From Vibrio nitrifigilis (GTDB taxonomy: Bacteria > Pseudomonadota > Gammaproteobacteria > Enterobacterales > Vibrionaceae): DNA of 64,000 nt. The stretch's first letter is position 1. Each line of letters starts with the position of its first letter. The stretch spans positions 620,001 to 684,000 of the forward strand of contig NZ_JADPMR010000004.1 in NCBI RefSeq assembly GCF_015686695.1, given 5' to 3'. Made by a program: the position numbers and the translations under genes. Positions 25,950-35,494 of the stretch are shown in pieces. The notes below the pieces were generated by a model. That model saw only the letters and a list, made by a program, of their open reading frames with translations, did no database searches and had not been told where the DNA came from.

Positions 25950-26155
25950 TTTTACTTGTCGGCAAGTAGGACGGTGCGGCCTAAATTGCGCTATTGCTTG
26001 CTCAGTAAGCCGCATTATTATGCGCCTTTGTTGGGCGTAAGTGGTGTGTTTTGGTGCAGAACATCACTATATAAACGTTGGTGACAGCCTTACACCCTTG
26101 GCATGTCTAACTTTGCACTCATTGGCATATTCCTTGAATAAATTTGTATCGGATA

Positions 26156-26165
26156 TTGTATACAA
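26156..26165. promoter_or_regulatory. TTGTATACAA operator upstream of the NCS1 permease
   Basis: A perfect palindrome 19 bp before the NCS1 permease start, extended as ATTGTATACAAT to 12 bp. A half-match TTGTATCGG lies 12 bp upstream. Together with the hpxS and NCS2 copies it defines a three-promoter regulon. Confidence 0.6.
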
Positions 26166-26184
26166 TTTAGAAAGGAAGAATGAA

Positions 26185-27639
26185 ATGGACAAGGAACGCC
26201 CAGTCAGTGCTCGCCTGAGTAATGATGATTTACTCCCTGATAAAGAACAAAAATGGGGGTGGTATAGTATTTTTGCATTTTGGATGTCGGATATTCACAG
26301 TGTTGGCGGCTATGTTTTTGCTGCCAGTTTGTTCGCGTTAGGTCTGAACGGCATTCAAGTATTTATCAGTTTGTTGGTAGGGATCATGGTTGTAATGGTG
26401 TTTGCCAATTTAATGGGGAAACCGGGCCAGCAAGCGGGAGCCCCATTCCCAGTGATTGCTCGTATGTCATTTGGGGTGTTTGGTGCGAACATACCAGCAG
26501 TGATTCGCGGGTTAATTGCCGTGGTTTGGTATGGTATTCAAACCTTTTTGGCCTCCAGCTCTTTTATCATTTTATTGCTCTACTTTTTCCCTTCGATGGC
26601 GAGTTTGGCGGATTCAAGCTTTTTAGGGCTTTCCTATCTTGGTTGGACCGGATTTCTCGCTATGTGGGTCCTGCAAGCCATTGTCTTTATGTTCGGTATC
26701 GACATGATTCGTAGAGTGATCGATTGGTCTGGGCCAGCGATCTATATCGCCATGTTCGCATTGTGCATCTATATGATCGACAAAGCGGGCTGGGATGCAA
26801 TTTCATTCAATTTGGGGAGCAAAGAACTGACTGGTTGGCAGTCTATCGGACAAATGATCGTTGCAGCTGCGTTGGTGGCTGGATATTTTGCCGGTCCAAC
26901 CTTGAATTTCAGTGATTTCTCGCGTTATTGCCAAAGTTATAACAAATTGAAGTTAGGTAACTGGTTGGGGTTACCGCTCAATTTTGTCCTGTTCTCTGCT
27001 TTCAGTGTCATTATTGTATCGGCCTCTATTCCTGTATTTGGTTCAATGGTGACGGATCCAGTCGAAACCGTAAAACGTTTGGATAGTGGCATGATCACTG
27101 TGCTTGGGGCGCTGACATTTATTTTTGCAACGGTTGGCATCAACATCGTCGCAAATTTTGTTGCGCCAGCATTTGACTTCTCTCATGTCTCACCACAAAA
27201 GATCAGCTTCCGTACGGGGGGATTAATTGCTGCGGTTGGGTCGGTGTTATTAACGCCTTGGAACTTGTTTAATAATCCGGAGGTTATTCACTACACCGTG
27301 GATATCCTTGGTGCATTTATTGGTCCTTTGTATGGCATCATTATCGTTGATTATTACTTAATTAAACGCGGCAAAATTGATGTGGCATCGTTATATACAG
27401 AATCGCCTCAAGGTCTTTATTGGTACCAAAATGGCATTAATATGAAGAGCGTGTATGCCTTGGTAGCCGCGGGCGTGATTGCAATTGTGGCCACATTTTT
27501 TGTCCATGATTTGGCTAATTATGCGCTATTTATCGGGGGAGGCTGTGCTGCGGTCTTTTATCGTTATTTGATGGAAGTAGAAAGTCATAGCGAAACTGAA
27601 ACAAATGGAACAACCAATATGGCCAAAGCACAACAATAA
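26185..27639 (+). CDS. NCS1 family nucleobase/allantoin permease
   Basis: A 484-residue inner-membrane transporter with roughly 12 hydrophobic segments. The N-terminal block includes WGWYSIFAFWMSDIHSVGGY and VFAASLFALGLNG, followed by PVIARMSFGVFGANIPAV and LNFSDFSRYCQSY, all NCS1 hallmarks. The family carries allantoin, hydantoins, uracil or cytosine. Divergence from hpxS and the operator upstream point to allantoin. The start ATG at 26185 has AGGAAG upstream; longer frames cross the operator. In Klebsiella the gene hpxC is also next to hpxSAB. Confidence 0.87.
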   Translation: MDKERPVSARLSNDDLLPDKEQKWGWYSIFAFWMSDIHSVGGYVFAASLFALGLNGIQVFISLLVGIMVVMVFANLMGKPGQQAGAPFPVIARMSFGVFGANIPAVIRGLIAVVWYGIQTFLASSSFIILLLYFFPSMASLADSSFLGLSYLGWTGFLAMWVLQAIVFMFGIDMIRRVIDWSGPAIYIAMFALCIYMIDKAGWDAISFNLGSKELTGWQSIGQMIVAAALVAGYFAGPTLNFSDFSRYCQSYNKLKLGNWLGLPLNFVLFSAFSVIIVSASIPVFGSMVTDPVETVKRLDSGMITVLGALTFIFATVGINIVANFVAPAFDFSHVSPQKISFRTGGLIAAVGSVLLTPWNLFNNPEVIHYTVDILGAFIGPLYGIIIVDYYLIKRGKIDVASLYTESPQGLYWYQNGINMKSVYALVAAGVIAIVATFFVHDLANYALFIGGGCAAVFYRYLMEVESHSETETNGTTNMAKAQQ

Positions 27640-27653
27640 GGAATGAATTTTCT

Positions 27654-27680
27654 GAGCTCACCTGATGTGAGCTCTTTTTT
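27654..27680 (+). terminator. Rho-independent terminator after the NCS1 permease
   Basis: GAGCTCA...TGAGCTC stem with a seven-base loop, followed by TTTTTT, 15 bp after the stop codon. Confidence 0.85.
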
Positions 27681-27893
27681 GGTGCGGAGATGAAACGATT
27701 GCACCATAAAAATTAAATATTGCACCAATAGTTTCCAGTGAATGCGATGGCTAGTCGACCTAATATTTAGGTTTATCCCTTAACTTATTGAAATATAGCA
27801 ATAAGCTATGTTTTTAATTGTTCTGGCACACTCGTTGCTTTAAATAAAGTAATTGGTTCAATCGTTTCAAAACAATACGGAAGGAGTCAACGG

Positions 27894-28685
27894 ATGAAAC
27901 TAATGAAACGTGTTGCGACAGCAGCCATGGCCCTCGGGTTATTACTTGGTGTCTCGAGTGCCCAAGCAAACCAACTGGATAAAGTCGAAAAAAGTGGCGT
28001 GCTAAAAGTAGCCGTACCACAAGATTTTCCGCCATTCGGTTCTATTGGTACCGATATGCAGCCACATGGTTATGATATTGATATGGCGAATTATTTGGCG
28101 AAACAACTTAATGTCAAAGTGAAACTGGTACCAGTGACTAGCGCTAACCGTATTCCTTATCTGCAAACAGGTAAAGTGGATTTGGTTATCTCCAGCATGG
28201 GAAAAAACAAAGAGCGTGCGAAAGTGATCGACTTTAGCGATGCGTATGCGCCATTTTACTTGGGTGTATTTGGTCAAGAGGGTAAAAAAGTCACTCAGGC
28301 ATCGGATCTAGCGGGTAAAACTATTGCGGTGACTCGAGGTTCTGTTGAAGATTTGGTGTTGAGCAAATTAGTTCCTCAAACCACTACCATCAAACGTTTT
28401 GAAGATAACAACTCAACGTTGGCGTCTTACCTATCTGGTCAAGTTAGCCTTATCGCAACGGGTAACCTCGTGGTGACAGAAATTGCTAATCGTTATCCTG
28501 ACAAAGCGCCTAAAGCGAAATTTATGTTGAAGAACTCACCATGTTTCGTTGGGGTAATGAAAGGCGAACCAGAACTGCTTAACAAAGTGAATAGCCTGAT
28601 TAAACAAGCGAAACAGCAAGGTGTGTTAGAAGGCTTTTCTGAAAAATGGCTAAAAGCGCCATTTCCAAAAAACTTAGGCGCATAA
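27894..28685 (+). CDS. ABC transporter substrate-binding protein, polar amino-acid family
   Basis: A 263-residue periplasmic protein with a signal peptide (MKLMKRVATAAMALGLLLG, cleavage probably after AQA). The SBP_bac_3 fold follows, with SGVLKVAVPQDFPPFGSIG, GYDIDMANYLAKQLNVKV, LQTGKVDLVISSMGKNKERA and DFSDAYAPFYLGVF. It heads a four-gene ABC importer operon inside the purine cluster, so the ligand may be a ureide or a breakdown product such as oxamate; that is inference. It has a good RBS (GGAAGGAG region). Confidence 0.87.
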   Translation: MKLMKRVATAAMALGLLLGVSSAQANQLDKVEKSGVLKVAVPQDFPPFGSIGTDMQPHGYDIDMANYLAKQLNVKVKLVPVTSANRIPYLQTGKVDLVISSMGKNKERAKVIDFSDAYAPFYLGVFGQEGKKVTQASDLAGKTIAVTRGSVEDLVLSKLVPQTTTIKRFEDNNSTLASYLSGQVSLIATGNLVVTEIANRYPDKAPKAKFMLKNSPCFVGVMKGEPELLNKVNSLIKQAKQQGVLEGFSEKWLKAPFPKNLGA

Positions 28686-28702
28686 GAGATTAGGCGATTG
28701 TC

Positions 28703-29371
28703 ATGAGTTACCAGTTAAATTTTTCCGGATTAACTCCCTACCTGCCACAGTTCGTGGCAGGGCTTGGCACCACGGTAGAGCTCACTTTGATCTCGACCGT
28801 TGGTGGCCTAGCACTAGGTACTGCGTGTGCGGCGATCAAAACCAGTCGCAATAACTTCTTAAAAGGGGTTTGCGCGACCTATATTGAGATTATTCGTAAT
28901 ACGCCATTTATTGTGCAGCTGTTTTTTATCTTTTTCGGTCTACCCGCATTAGGGTTGAAATTAAGCGCGTGGGAAGCAGGCTTAATTGCCATGATCATTA
29001 ACTTAGGCGCTTATAGTGCTGAGATTTTACGCTCAGGCATCGATGCGACACCGAAAGGTCAATGGGAAGCGGGGCAAACGTTGGGCTTAACTCGGATGCA
29101 GGTATTTACCCGTATCGTGTTACCTCCAGCGTATCAGCGTGTGTATCCTTCGTTGGTCAGTCAATGCATCATCGTGATGTTAGGCTCTGCGGTGGTATCG
29201 CAGATTTCGGTGGAAGATCTGACTTTTGCCGCTAACTTTGTTCAGTCGCGCAGTTTCCTAAGTTTTGAATCTTATATTGTTACTGCTCTGATTTATCTCG
29301 TCCTTGCCGTCATCATGCGTCAGCTATTTGCTGTCATTAAACGCGTGCTATTTAAGAACCCATCGTTATAG
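28703..29371 (+). CDS. ABC transporter permease, polar amino-acid (His/Glu) family
   Basis: A 222-residue inner-membrane permease of the HisM/GlnP type. It shows TTVELTLISTVGGLALGTAC, YIEIIRNTPFIVQLFFIFFG, and the EAA loop AEILRSGIDATPKGQWEAGQ with LGLTRMQVFTRIVLPPAYQR. It pairs with the next gene as a heterodimeric channel. Confidence 0.87.
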   Translation: MSYQLNFSGLTPYLPQFVAGLGTTVELTLISTVGGLALGTACAAIKTSRNNFLKGVCATYIEIIRNTPFIVQLFFIFFGLPALGLKLSAWEAGLIAMIINLGAYSAEILRSGIDATPKGQWEAGQTLGLTRMQVFTRIVLPPAYQRVYPSLVSQCIIVMLGSAVVSQISVEDLTFAANFVQSRSFLSFESYIVTALIYLVLAVIMRQLFAVIKRVLFKNPSL

Positions 29372-29383
29372 AGGCCGCTAATT

Positions 29384-30034
29384 ATGATGCAATTTACTGA
29401 TTGGGATATTTTGAGAAGTTTATTGATGGCAGCACGCTGGACCATTGCCTTATCCTTGGTCGCCTTTATTGGTGGTGGTGTTATCGGATTACTGCTGACT
29501 GTTTTGCGCAGCTCTAAACATGTTGCGTTTGGCAGAGTTATTCAATTGTATGTAGAGCTGTTTCAAGGCACACCACTGTTGATGCAGCTGTTTTTGTGTT
29601 TCTTTGGTTTGTCCCTGTTTGGCATTGAAGTCAGTGCTTGGACTGCGGCCATCATCGCTTTAACTTTATATAGCAGTGCATACTTTCACGACATTTGGCG
29701 TGGCTGTATCGAGGCGTTGCCCAAAGGGCAGTGGGAGGCGTGCCGCACGCTAGGTTTAACCTATTTAGATACCATGCGTTACGTGATCGCACCGCAAGCG
29801 GCTCAGCTATCGATAGCGCCTACCGTTGGTTTTTCGGTACAGATTGTGAAAGGAACCGCACTCGCTTCTATCATCGGCTTCGTTGAACTGACTAAGGCCG
29901 GTACCATGCTAAATAATGCGACATTTCAACCATTTAAGGTCTTTGCCTTCGTCGCTATCATCTATTTCATTATTTGCTTTCCGCTTTCTGCGTTAGCTCG
30001 TCATCTGGAGAAACGTCAAAATGTCAGTCGTTAG
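29384..30034 (+). CDS. ABC transporter permease, polar amino-acid family (second subunit)
   Basis: A 216-residue permease with YVELFQGTPLLMQLFLCFFG and the EAA loop IWRGCIEALPKGQWEACRT, LGLTYLDTMRYVIAPQA. Tandem ATGs at 29384/29387. The 3' end overlaps the ATPase gene by 14 bp, indicating coupling. Confidence 0.87.
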   Translation: MMQFTDWDILRSLLMAARWTIALSLVAFIGGGVIGLLLTVLRSSKHVAFGRVIQLYVELFQGTPLLMQLFLCFFGLSLFGIEVSAWTAAIIALTLYSSAYFHDIWRGCIEALPKGQWEACRTLGLTYLDTMRYVIAPQAAQLSIAPTVGFSVQIVKGTALASIIGFVELTKAGTMLNNATFQPFKVFAFVAIIYFIICFPLSALARHLEKRQNVSR

Positions 30035-30749
30035 TGTTGAACAAGTCCATAAATACTACGGTGAAAACCACGTCCTTAAAGGTGTCGATCTTAAGATTGG
30101 GCAAGGGGAAGTCGTATCTATTATCGGTCGCAGTGGATCGGGTAAAAGTACCTTATTACGTTGTATGAATGGCTTAGAAGATTACCAACAAGGCGCGATT
30201 GTGGTAGATAGCCAAGCGGTTGAAAACGACGATTACAAATTGCGTTTACTCAGCCGTAGTGTGGGAATGGTATTTCAAAGTTTTAATCTCTTCCCGCATA
30301 TGACTGTAGGTGAAAATGTTATGCTGGCACCTAAATTGGTGCTAAGAAAAAGCCCAAGTGAATGTGAAAAACAAGCCAAAGCGTTATTAGAAAAAGTTGG
30401 GCTAGGGGATAAGTTTGATGCTTACCCAACCAATTTATCCGGCGGTCAGCAGCAGCGTGTGGCGATCGCGCGATCGCTCGCTATGTCACCAAAAGTGTTG
30501 TTATGTGATGAGATCACCTCAGCACTTGATCCTGAATTAGTCGGTGAAGTCCTCAAAGTGTTAGAACAGTTAAAGCAAGAAGGGATGACACTTATCTTGG
30601 TCACCCATGAAATGAACTTTGCTCGTGATGTCGGCGACCGTGTGGTGTTTATGAACCAAGGCAAAGTTTGGGAACAAGGCCATAGTGAAACGGTATTTGC
30701 TAACCCACAGACACCAGAATTACAAAGTTTCCTAGCGGCAGTGCGTTAA
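30021..30749 (+). CDS. ABC transporter ATP-binding protein, polar amino-acid family
   Basis: A 242-residue ATPase: Walker A IIGRSGSGKSTLLRCMNG, Q-loop MVFQSFNLFPHMTV, signature LSGGQQQRVAIARSL, Walker B VLLCDEITSALDPEL and H-loop LVTHEMNFARDV. It energises the two permeases upstream. The operon order binding protein-permease-permease-ATPase is standard. Confidence 0.9.
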   Translation: MSVVSVEQVHKYYGENHVLKGVDLKIGQGEVVSIIGRSGSGKSTLLRCMNGLEDYQQGAIVVDSQAVENDDYKLRLLSRSVGMVFQSFNLFPHMTVGENVMLAPKLVLRKSPSECEKQAKALLEKVGLGDKFDAYPTNLSGGQQQRVAIARSLAMSPKVLLCDEITSALDPELVGEVLKVLEQLKQEGMTLILVTHEMNFARDVGDRVVFMNQGKVWEQGHSETVFANPQTPELQSFLAAVR

Positions 30750-30795
30750 GAATCATCGCTGGATTAAGAACAATATCAAGGGAATAGGTAGAGGA

Positions 30796-31617
30796 ATGAC
30801 ATCCAATCAACATTCACTCAGTGAGCGTATCACGCAGCATTACGTACGCTTAACCCAGAGCAGTCGTCGGGTTGCTGATTATTTACAAGGTAATCCGGAA
30901 AAGATCTTAATGCTATCGACGGCGGAAATAGCCGATGCGTGTGAAGTGTCTAAAACCAGTGTCAGTCGATTTATTCGTCAACTTGGCTACGATGATCATA
31001 TGGCACTGCGTAGAGAGTTGATTGACGAACGTGAAAAAGGCGTGCCGGTGATTACTTCATCGACGGTGGAAGATGCCGCCATTCGCCAAGAGATGGCCGC
31101 GTTAGAAAATTTATGGTCACAGTTATCGACAATGGACGTCTCTGCCGTCGTTGAGCAGCTAATTCAAGCGAAACGTGTGGTGGTGATTGGGTATCGAAAT
31201 AGTTATCCATTAGCCATGCATTTTCGTCAACAACTGATGCAATGTCGAGCAAACGTATCATTATTACCCTTACCAGGGCAGACATTGGGTGAGGACATCA
31301 GTACCATTGGATGTGACGATTTTGTTGTGTTGTTTGGTATTCGTCGCCGAGTTGAGCATTTTTCTCGTTTAGTGGAATTTTTGGCAGACAAACCGGGTTT
31401 ATTAATCACCGATCAATCAGGCCAACAGTATGCCAATAAATGCCAACACTTTTTGATGTGCCAAATGAATAATCAAGCGCCGCTAGATAGTTATGCCGTT
31501 CCTATGAGTTTGATATCTTATTTAGTCAATAAAGTGTATCGTCAACTAGGTAGCGAAGCGGTGAAACAAAGTCGTAACATTAGCCATAACTACGCTGCAC
31601 TAAATGAAGTGGAATAA
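30796..31617 (+). CDS. RpiR-family transcriptional regulator (HTH plus SIS domain)
   Basis: A 273-residue protein. The N-terminal HTH has SSRRVADYLQGNPEKILMLS and TAEIADACEVSKTSVSRFIR. The C-terminal SIS domain starts around residue 115 (AKRVVVIGYRNSYPLAMHFR). SIS domains usually bind sugar phosphates, but RpiR regulators also occur in ureide clusters. Its place 46 bp after the ABC ATPase suggests it controls that operon or the amidase-aminotransferase genes downstream. Confidence 0.85.
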   Translation: MTSNQHSLSERITQHYVRLTQSSRRVADYLQGNPEKILMLSTAEIADACEVSKTSVSRFIRQLGYDDHMALRRELIDEREKGVPVITSSTVEDAAIRQEMAALENLWSQLSTMDVSAVVEQLIQAKRVVVIGYRNSYPLAMHFRQQLMQCRANVSLLPLPGQTLGEDISTIGCDDFVVLFGIRRRVEHFSRLVEFLADKPGLLITDQSGQQYANKCQHFLMCQMNNQAPLDSYAVPMSLISYLVNKVYRQLGSEAVKQSRNISHNYAALNEVE

Positions 31618-31665
31618 TCAACAGACGTGTCACATCACGTTGTAATATGGATAAAAATCTTTGGT

Positions 31666-32673
31666 ATGAATGTAATAGCAAAAATTAAGAAAGAGTGGTT
31701 TCTCGTTGGCATGGTTATCGCCATTGGTTTAGCCATTTTGACCCCTAATATTGGCAAAACTGGCGGTGTTTTAGAGCTTAACTATGTGACCGAACTGGGT
31801 ATTGCCATTGTCTTCTTTCTCCACGGTTTGGGCTTATCCCCTAAAGCGATCAAAGAAGGGGTCGCCAATTGGAAAATGCACATCTATATCCAATTAGCGA
31901 CTTTTGCCGTCTATCCACTCTTGTGGGTACTATTTGGCAATACTATGCTTACTTATATGCCTTCAGCATTAGCATTTGGTTTCTGTTACCTTTTTGTACT
32001 ACCGAGTACTATCTCATCTTCAGTGACCATGACCAGTGTGGGCAAAGGTAATGTACCTGGTGCAATATTTAATGCGTCACTTTCCTCTATCTTAGGCGTA
32101 TTTATCACTCCCGCTCTGATTCAACTTTTCATGGGGCTTCACGGCGCGCACATTGATTTAATGGCGTCAGTTATCTCCATTGCTAAATTGTTACTGGTTC
32201 CAATGATTCTTGGTCAGTTGCTACGTCCTTACTTGGTTGATTGGGCAACACGAAATAAGAAAATCGTTGGTAAAGTGGATAAATACGTGATCATTTTGAT
32301 TGTGTATAACGCGTTTTGTGATTCGGTCAATAATGGCATTTGGTCGCAATTTTCCATTGGATTATTGGCCACATCGATTATTGCGTGTTTCGTTGTTTTA
32401 ATGGTCATGGTGCACTTGATCCAGTGGGGCGCACGTCGTTGTCATTTTGCGTTACCAGATGAAGTTGCTGCTGTGTTCTGTGGTACGAAGAAAACATTGG
32501 CTGCCGGTATTCCAATGGCCAAGGTTATTTTTGGTGCCGACCCACGTTTAGGGATGTTATTGCTGCCAATTATGCTTTATCACCCAATGCAAATTTTCTA
32601 CTGTGCGATGTTAGCAAATCGCTATGCGGCGAAAGCAGAGCAGAATAAAGGTGACGTGGTCACACAATCATAA
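31666..32673 (+). CDS. SBF-like (bile acid:sodium symporter family) transporter
   Basis: A 335-residue membrane protein with about 10 hydrophobic segments, resembling the SBF_like/YfeH group: IGLAILTPNIGKTGGVL, FFLHGLGLSPKAIKEGVANW, FVLPSTISSSVTMTSVGKGN and CGTKKTLAAGIPMAKVIFG. Substrate is unknown. Within this cluster a carboxylate from ureide breakdown is plausible. I use the ATG at 31666; the GTG at 31627 gives an unconserved leader, and neither start has a strong RBS. Confidence 0.78.
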   Translation: MNVIAKIKKEWFLVGMVIAIGLAILTPNIGKTGGVLELNYVTELGIAIVFFLHGLGLSPKAIKEGVANWKMHIYIQLATFAVYPLLWVLFGNTMLTYMPSALAFGFCYLFVLPSTISSSVTMTSVGKGNVPGAIFNASLSSILGVFITPALIQLFMGLHGAHIDLMASVISIAKLLLVPMILGQLLRPYLVDWATRNKKIVGKVDKYVIILIVYNAFCDSVNNGIWSQFSIGLLATSIIACFVVLMVMVHLIQWGARRCHFALPDEVAAVFCGTKKTLAAGIPMAKVIFGADPRLGMLLLPIMLYHPMQIFYCAMLANRYAAKAEQNKGDVVTQS

Positions 32674-32740
32674 TAGAGCGGTTACCTCTCATCCTCTCTG
32701 ATGAAGGAAAGGGACCCAATCTAAAAATAATAAGGATGTA

Positions 32741-33934
32741 ATGATGAGTAAGGATACTCGAATTTTCTGCCAGCAAGGTCCTGATGGCCTTGCTCCTACC
32801 CAAGAAGGCGCATTATCTGGCTACGCCTTTGTCTTTAAAGATCTATTTGATGTAGCGGGTTATACCACGGGCGCTGGTAATCCTACTTGGTTACAGACTC
32901 ATGAACCGGCTACTCACACCTCGCCATTGATTGATCGTTTACTTGCTCAAGGCGCTGAGTGTGTTGGGCGAGTGCAAACCGATGAGCTAGCCTACAGTTT
33001 AAATGGACAAAATATTCATTACGGCACCCCCATTAATCCTGCCGCGCCTGATTGCATTCCTGGGGGCTCGTCTAGCGGCAGTGCTGTTTCTGTCTCTGGT
33101 GGTGTTTCTGATTTTGCGATTGGTACCGATACTGGCGGTTCTGTGCGCGTTCCTGCTAGCTATAACAATATCTATGGTTTTAGACCTACACTGGGTAAAT
33201 TGGATTTAAGTTGTGCATTCGAATTAGCGAAAAGTTTTGATACAGCGGGCATTTTGGCCATTAACTTACCCCTTTTAAGACAAGTGTTTAAAGTGCTTTG
33301 TGATAAGCCGACTGAGGGTAAAACGATTCAGCATGTGTATCTTGATGATGCTTTTGTGCCGTTTCTCTCTCCTGAGCGTTTAGCTCAGTTAACGACATGG
33401 TGTTCAGAGCATGACATCACTTTAGAGCGTGGTCATTTATTGCAAGACAGTGACTATGATTTTGCACAGCTGAGCTTAATATTTCGAACTGTACAAGGGT
33501 ATGAAATCATTCAAAAACATGGCGATTGGTTGAGTCAGTATGGTGATCAAATTGATCCAGCGATTCTTGCTCGAGTTGAATGGTCACGCACGATTACAAA
33601 AACCATGTATGATCACGCTTGTTATGATCAATCGTTATTTACCAAGTGGATCGCAGAATATGGCCCAAGTAAGAAAGCTCTTTGGGTATTACCGACGACG
33701 CCAGGACGCCCACCACAATTACCAATGGAAAGTTCAGCACTCGCTAAATATCGTTCTGAACTGATGGGAATGACCGCATTGGCTGGTTTAGCTGGCTTGC
33801 CACAATTGCATTTACCCATGGCTGAACTTGACGAAGGGCCATGCGGGGTGTCGTTACTTGGATATAAACATGGTGATATGGATGTGCTGGCAACCGCAAT
33901 GCGTTTGATTGGTGAGGTAGACGATGCCAACTAA
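32741..33934 (+). CDS. Amidase-signature family hydrolase
   Basis: A 397-residue amidase with the Ser-cisSer-Lys triad region intact: lysine in YAFVFKDLFDVAG (residue ~33), GGSSSGSAVSVSGG and TDTGGSVRVPASYNN. Amidases of this family act on allophanate, biuret or other amides. In Klebsiella an amidase (HpxY) accompanies HpxW in the last steps of ureide breakdown, and the same pairing is seen here. It is somewhat shorter than AtzE/AtzF-type enzymes, and no AtzG/AtzH-like partner was found. The stop overlaps hpxW by 11 bp. Confidence 0.82.
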   Translation: MMSKDTRIFCQQGPDGLAPTQEGALSGYAFVFKDLFDVAGYTTGAGNPTWLQTHEPATHTSPLIDRLLAQGAECVGRVQTDELAYSLNGQNIHYGTPINPAAPDCIPGGSSSGSAVSVSGGVSDFAIGTDTGGSVRVPASYNNIYGFRPTLGKLDLSCAFELAKSFDTAGILAINLPLLRQVFKVLCDKPTEGKTIQHVYLDDAFVPFLSPERLAQLTTWCSEHDITLERGHLLQDSDYDFAQLSLIFRTVQGYEIIQKHGDWLSQYGDQIDPAILARVEWSRTITKTMYDHACYDQSLFTKWIAEYGPSKKALWVLPTTPGRPPQLPMESSALAKYRSELMGMTALAGLAGLPQLHLPMAELDEGPCGVSLLGYKHGDMDVLATAMRLIGEVDDAN

Positions 33935-35492
33935 TCAAACCTCATTTACGGCACCTCACGCAAAGGCCGCGCAAGTCGGCCAACAAATATTAGATGCTGG
34001 TGGCACCGCTAGCGAAGCGATGGTGGCTGCGGCTGCCATGATTTCTGTGCAATACCCGCATATGAATGGCCTTGGTGGCGATGGTTTCTGGATTATAGCG
34101 AAACCGGGTGAAACACCGATTACCATCGATGCATGTGGCCACGCTGCCCATCAGATCGATATCCAAGCGTATCGTGCTGTAGGGACTGAGCTGGCTGATT
34201 CTGGCGGTAATGCTGCAATCACAATGGCAGGAGCAGTCGCTGGTTGGCAAAAGGCCTTAGAATATGACCACTCTAACCAAGAGCTAAGCCATCTTTTACA
34301 GCCCGCCATTAATGCAGCTCGTGAAGGCATCACGGTTACCGATAGCTTGGCTTTTGCCAGTCATAAAACCTTTGCGCGCCTGCAGTTTTTTCCCGAATTT
34401 GGCGATTTATATCTAAAAAACGGCATGCCCTTATCCGCGGGAGAAACAGTGGTGAATCCCGCGTTGGCACAAACGCTCGAACACTTAGCGAAAGTTGGAT
34501 TAGAGGATTTCTATCGTGGCTCACTGGCCGAGCAACTCGCGCAAGAGCTCGAAGCGGCAGGAAGTCCACTGCGTCTAGACGACTTTAATGAGTATCGCGC
34601 TGTGGTAGGTGAACCGCTCACCACTCACATATCAAAAGGTCAACTGTATAACCTTGGGGCGCCAACGCAGGGCTTAGCATCGCTTTTAATCTTAGCTATT
34701 TATGATCAATTGATCAGAGATAATTTGCTCGAGTTGGATCACATGCATTTGTTAGTTGAAGCGACCAAACAAGCATTCATTATTCGTGATCAGGTGATTT
34801 GTGATCCGAATGATCTTACTCAGCCGTTGCAGACTTGGCTTGATCCAGATGTCATTCAACAAGCAGTCAGTCATATTAAACGCGATCACGCTCTGCCTTG
34901 GCCTCATGTCGCTAAGCCCGGTGATACCGTTTGGATGGGAGCTTGCGATCAGTACGGCACGATGGTGAGTTTTATTCAAAGCGTGTACTGGGAATTTGGT
35001 AGCGGATTAGTGTTACCCAGCAGCGGTATCGTGTGGAATTGTCGTGGCAAGAGCTTCTCACTCGATGAGGGGCATCATAACTGTTTAGCGCCGGGGAAAA
35101 AGCCATTTCATACCCTCAATCCTGCTTATGCAGAGCTGAGTGATGGTCGGCGAATGGTCTATGGCACGATGGGCGGAGAAGGGCAACCTCAAACACAAGC
35201 TTGTTTATTTAGCCGTTACCTCTATCAGGATTACTCATTACAAGATTCAGTAGCAGCACCGCGCTGGTTACTGGGTCGGACATGGGGCGACAGTACGTTC
35301 AGTCTGCGCCTCGAACAGACTCTCTATCAACAGTATGGTGAGCCATTAATAAAGCTAGGACATGAAATCACATCTGTCCCTGATAACAATGAATTGATGG
35401 GCCATGCTGGCGCTATTGTTCTTGATACGCAAGGCAAGATCAGCGCAACGAGCGACCCTCGCAGTGATGGAACTTACACTCTTGGAGAATAA
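33924..35492 (+). CDS. hpxW: HpxW-like gamma-glutamyltransferase-family (Ntn) hydrolase, probable oxamate amidohydrolase
   Basis: A 522-residue GGT-family proenzyme without a signal peptide. It begins TAPHAKAAQVGQQILDAGGT and has HMNGLGGDGFWIIAKPGE. The autoprocessing threonine is probably Thr335 in GDTVWMGACDQYG, where classical GGTs have TTH; here the motif is TVW. IQSVYWEFGSGLVLPSSGIV follows. Klebsiella HpxW in the uric acid pathway is described as an oxamate amidohydrolase of this family. Function here rests on that homology and on its neighbours. It overlaps the amidase gene. Confidence 0.78.
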   Translation: MPTNQTSFTAPHAKAAQVGQQILDAGGTASEAMVAAAAMISVQYPHMNGLGGDGFWIIAKPGETPITIDACGHAAHQIDIQAYRAVGTELADSGGNAAITMAGAVAGWQKALEYDHSNQELSHLLQPAINAAREGITVTDSLAFASHKTFARLQFFPEFGDLYLKNGMPLSAGETVVNPALAQTLEHLAKVGLEDFYRGSLAEQLAQELEAAGSPLRLDDFNEYRAVVGEPLTTHISKGQLYNLGAPTQGLASLLILAIYDQLIRDNLLELDHMHLLVEATKQAFIIRDQVICDPNDLTQPLQTWLDPDVIQQAVSHIKRDHALPWPHVAKPGDTVWMGACDQYGTMVSFIQSVYWEFGSGLVLPSSGIVWNCRGKSFSLDEGHHNCLAPGKKPFHTLNPAYAELSDGRRMVYGTMGGEGQPQTQACLFSRYLYQDYSLQDSVAAPRWLLGRTWGDSTFSLRLEQTLYQQYGEPLIKLGHEITSVPDNNELMGHAGAIVLDTQGKISATSDPRSDGTYTLGE

Positions 35493-35494
35493 GA

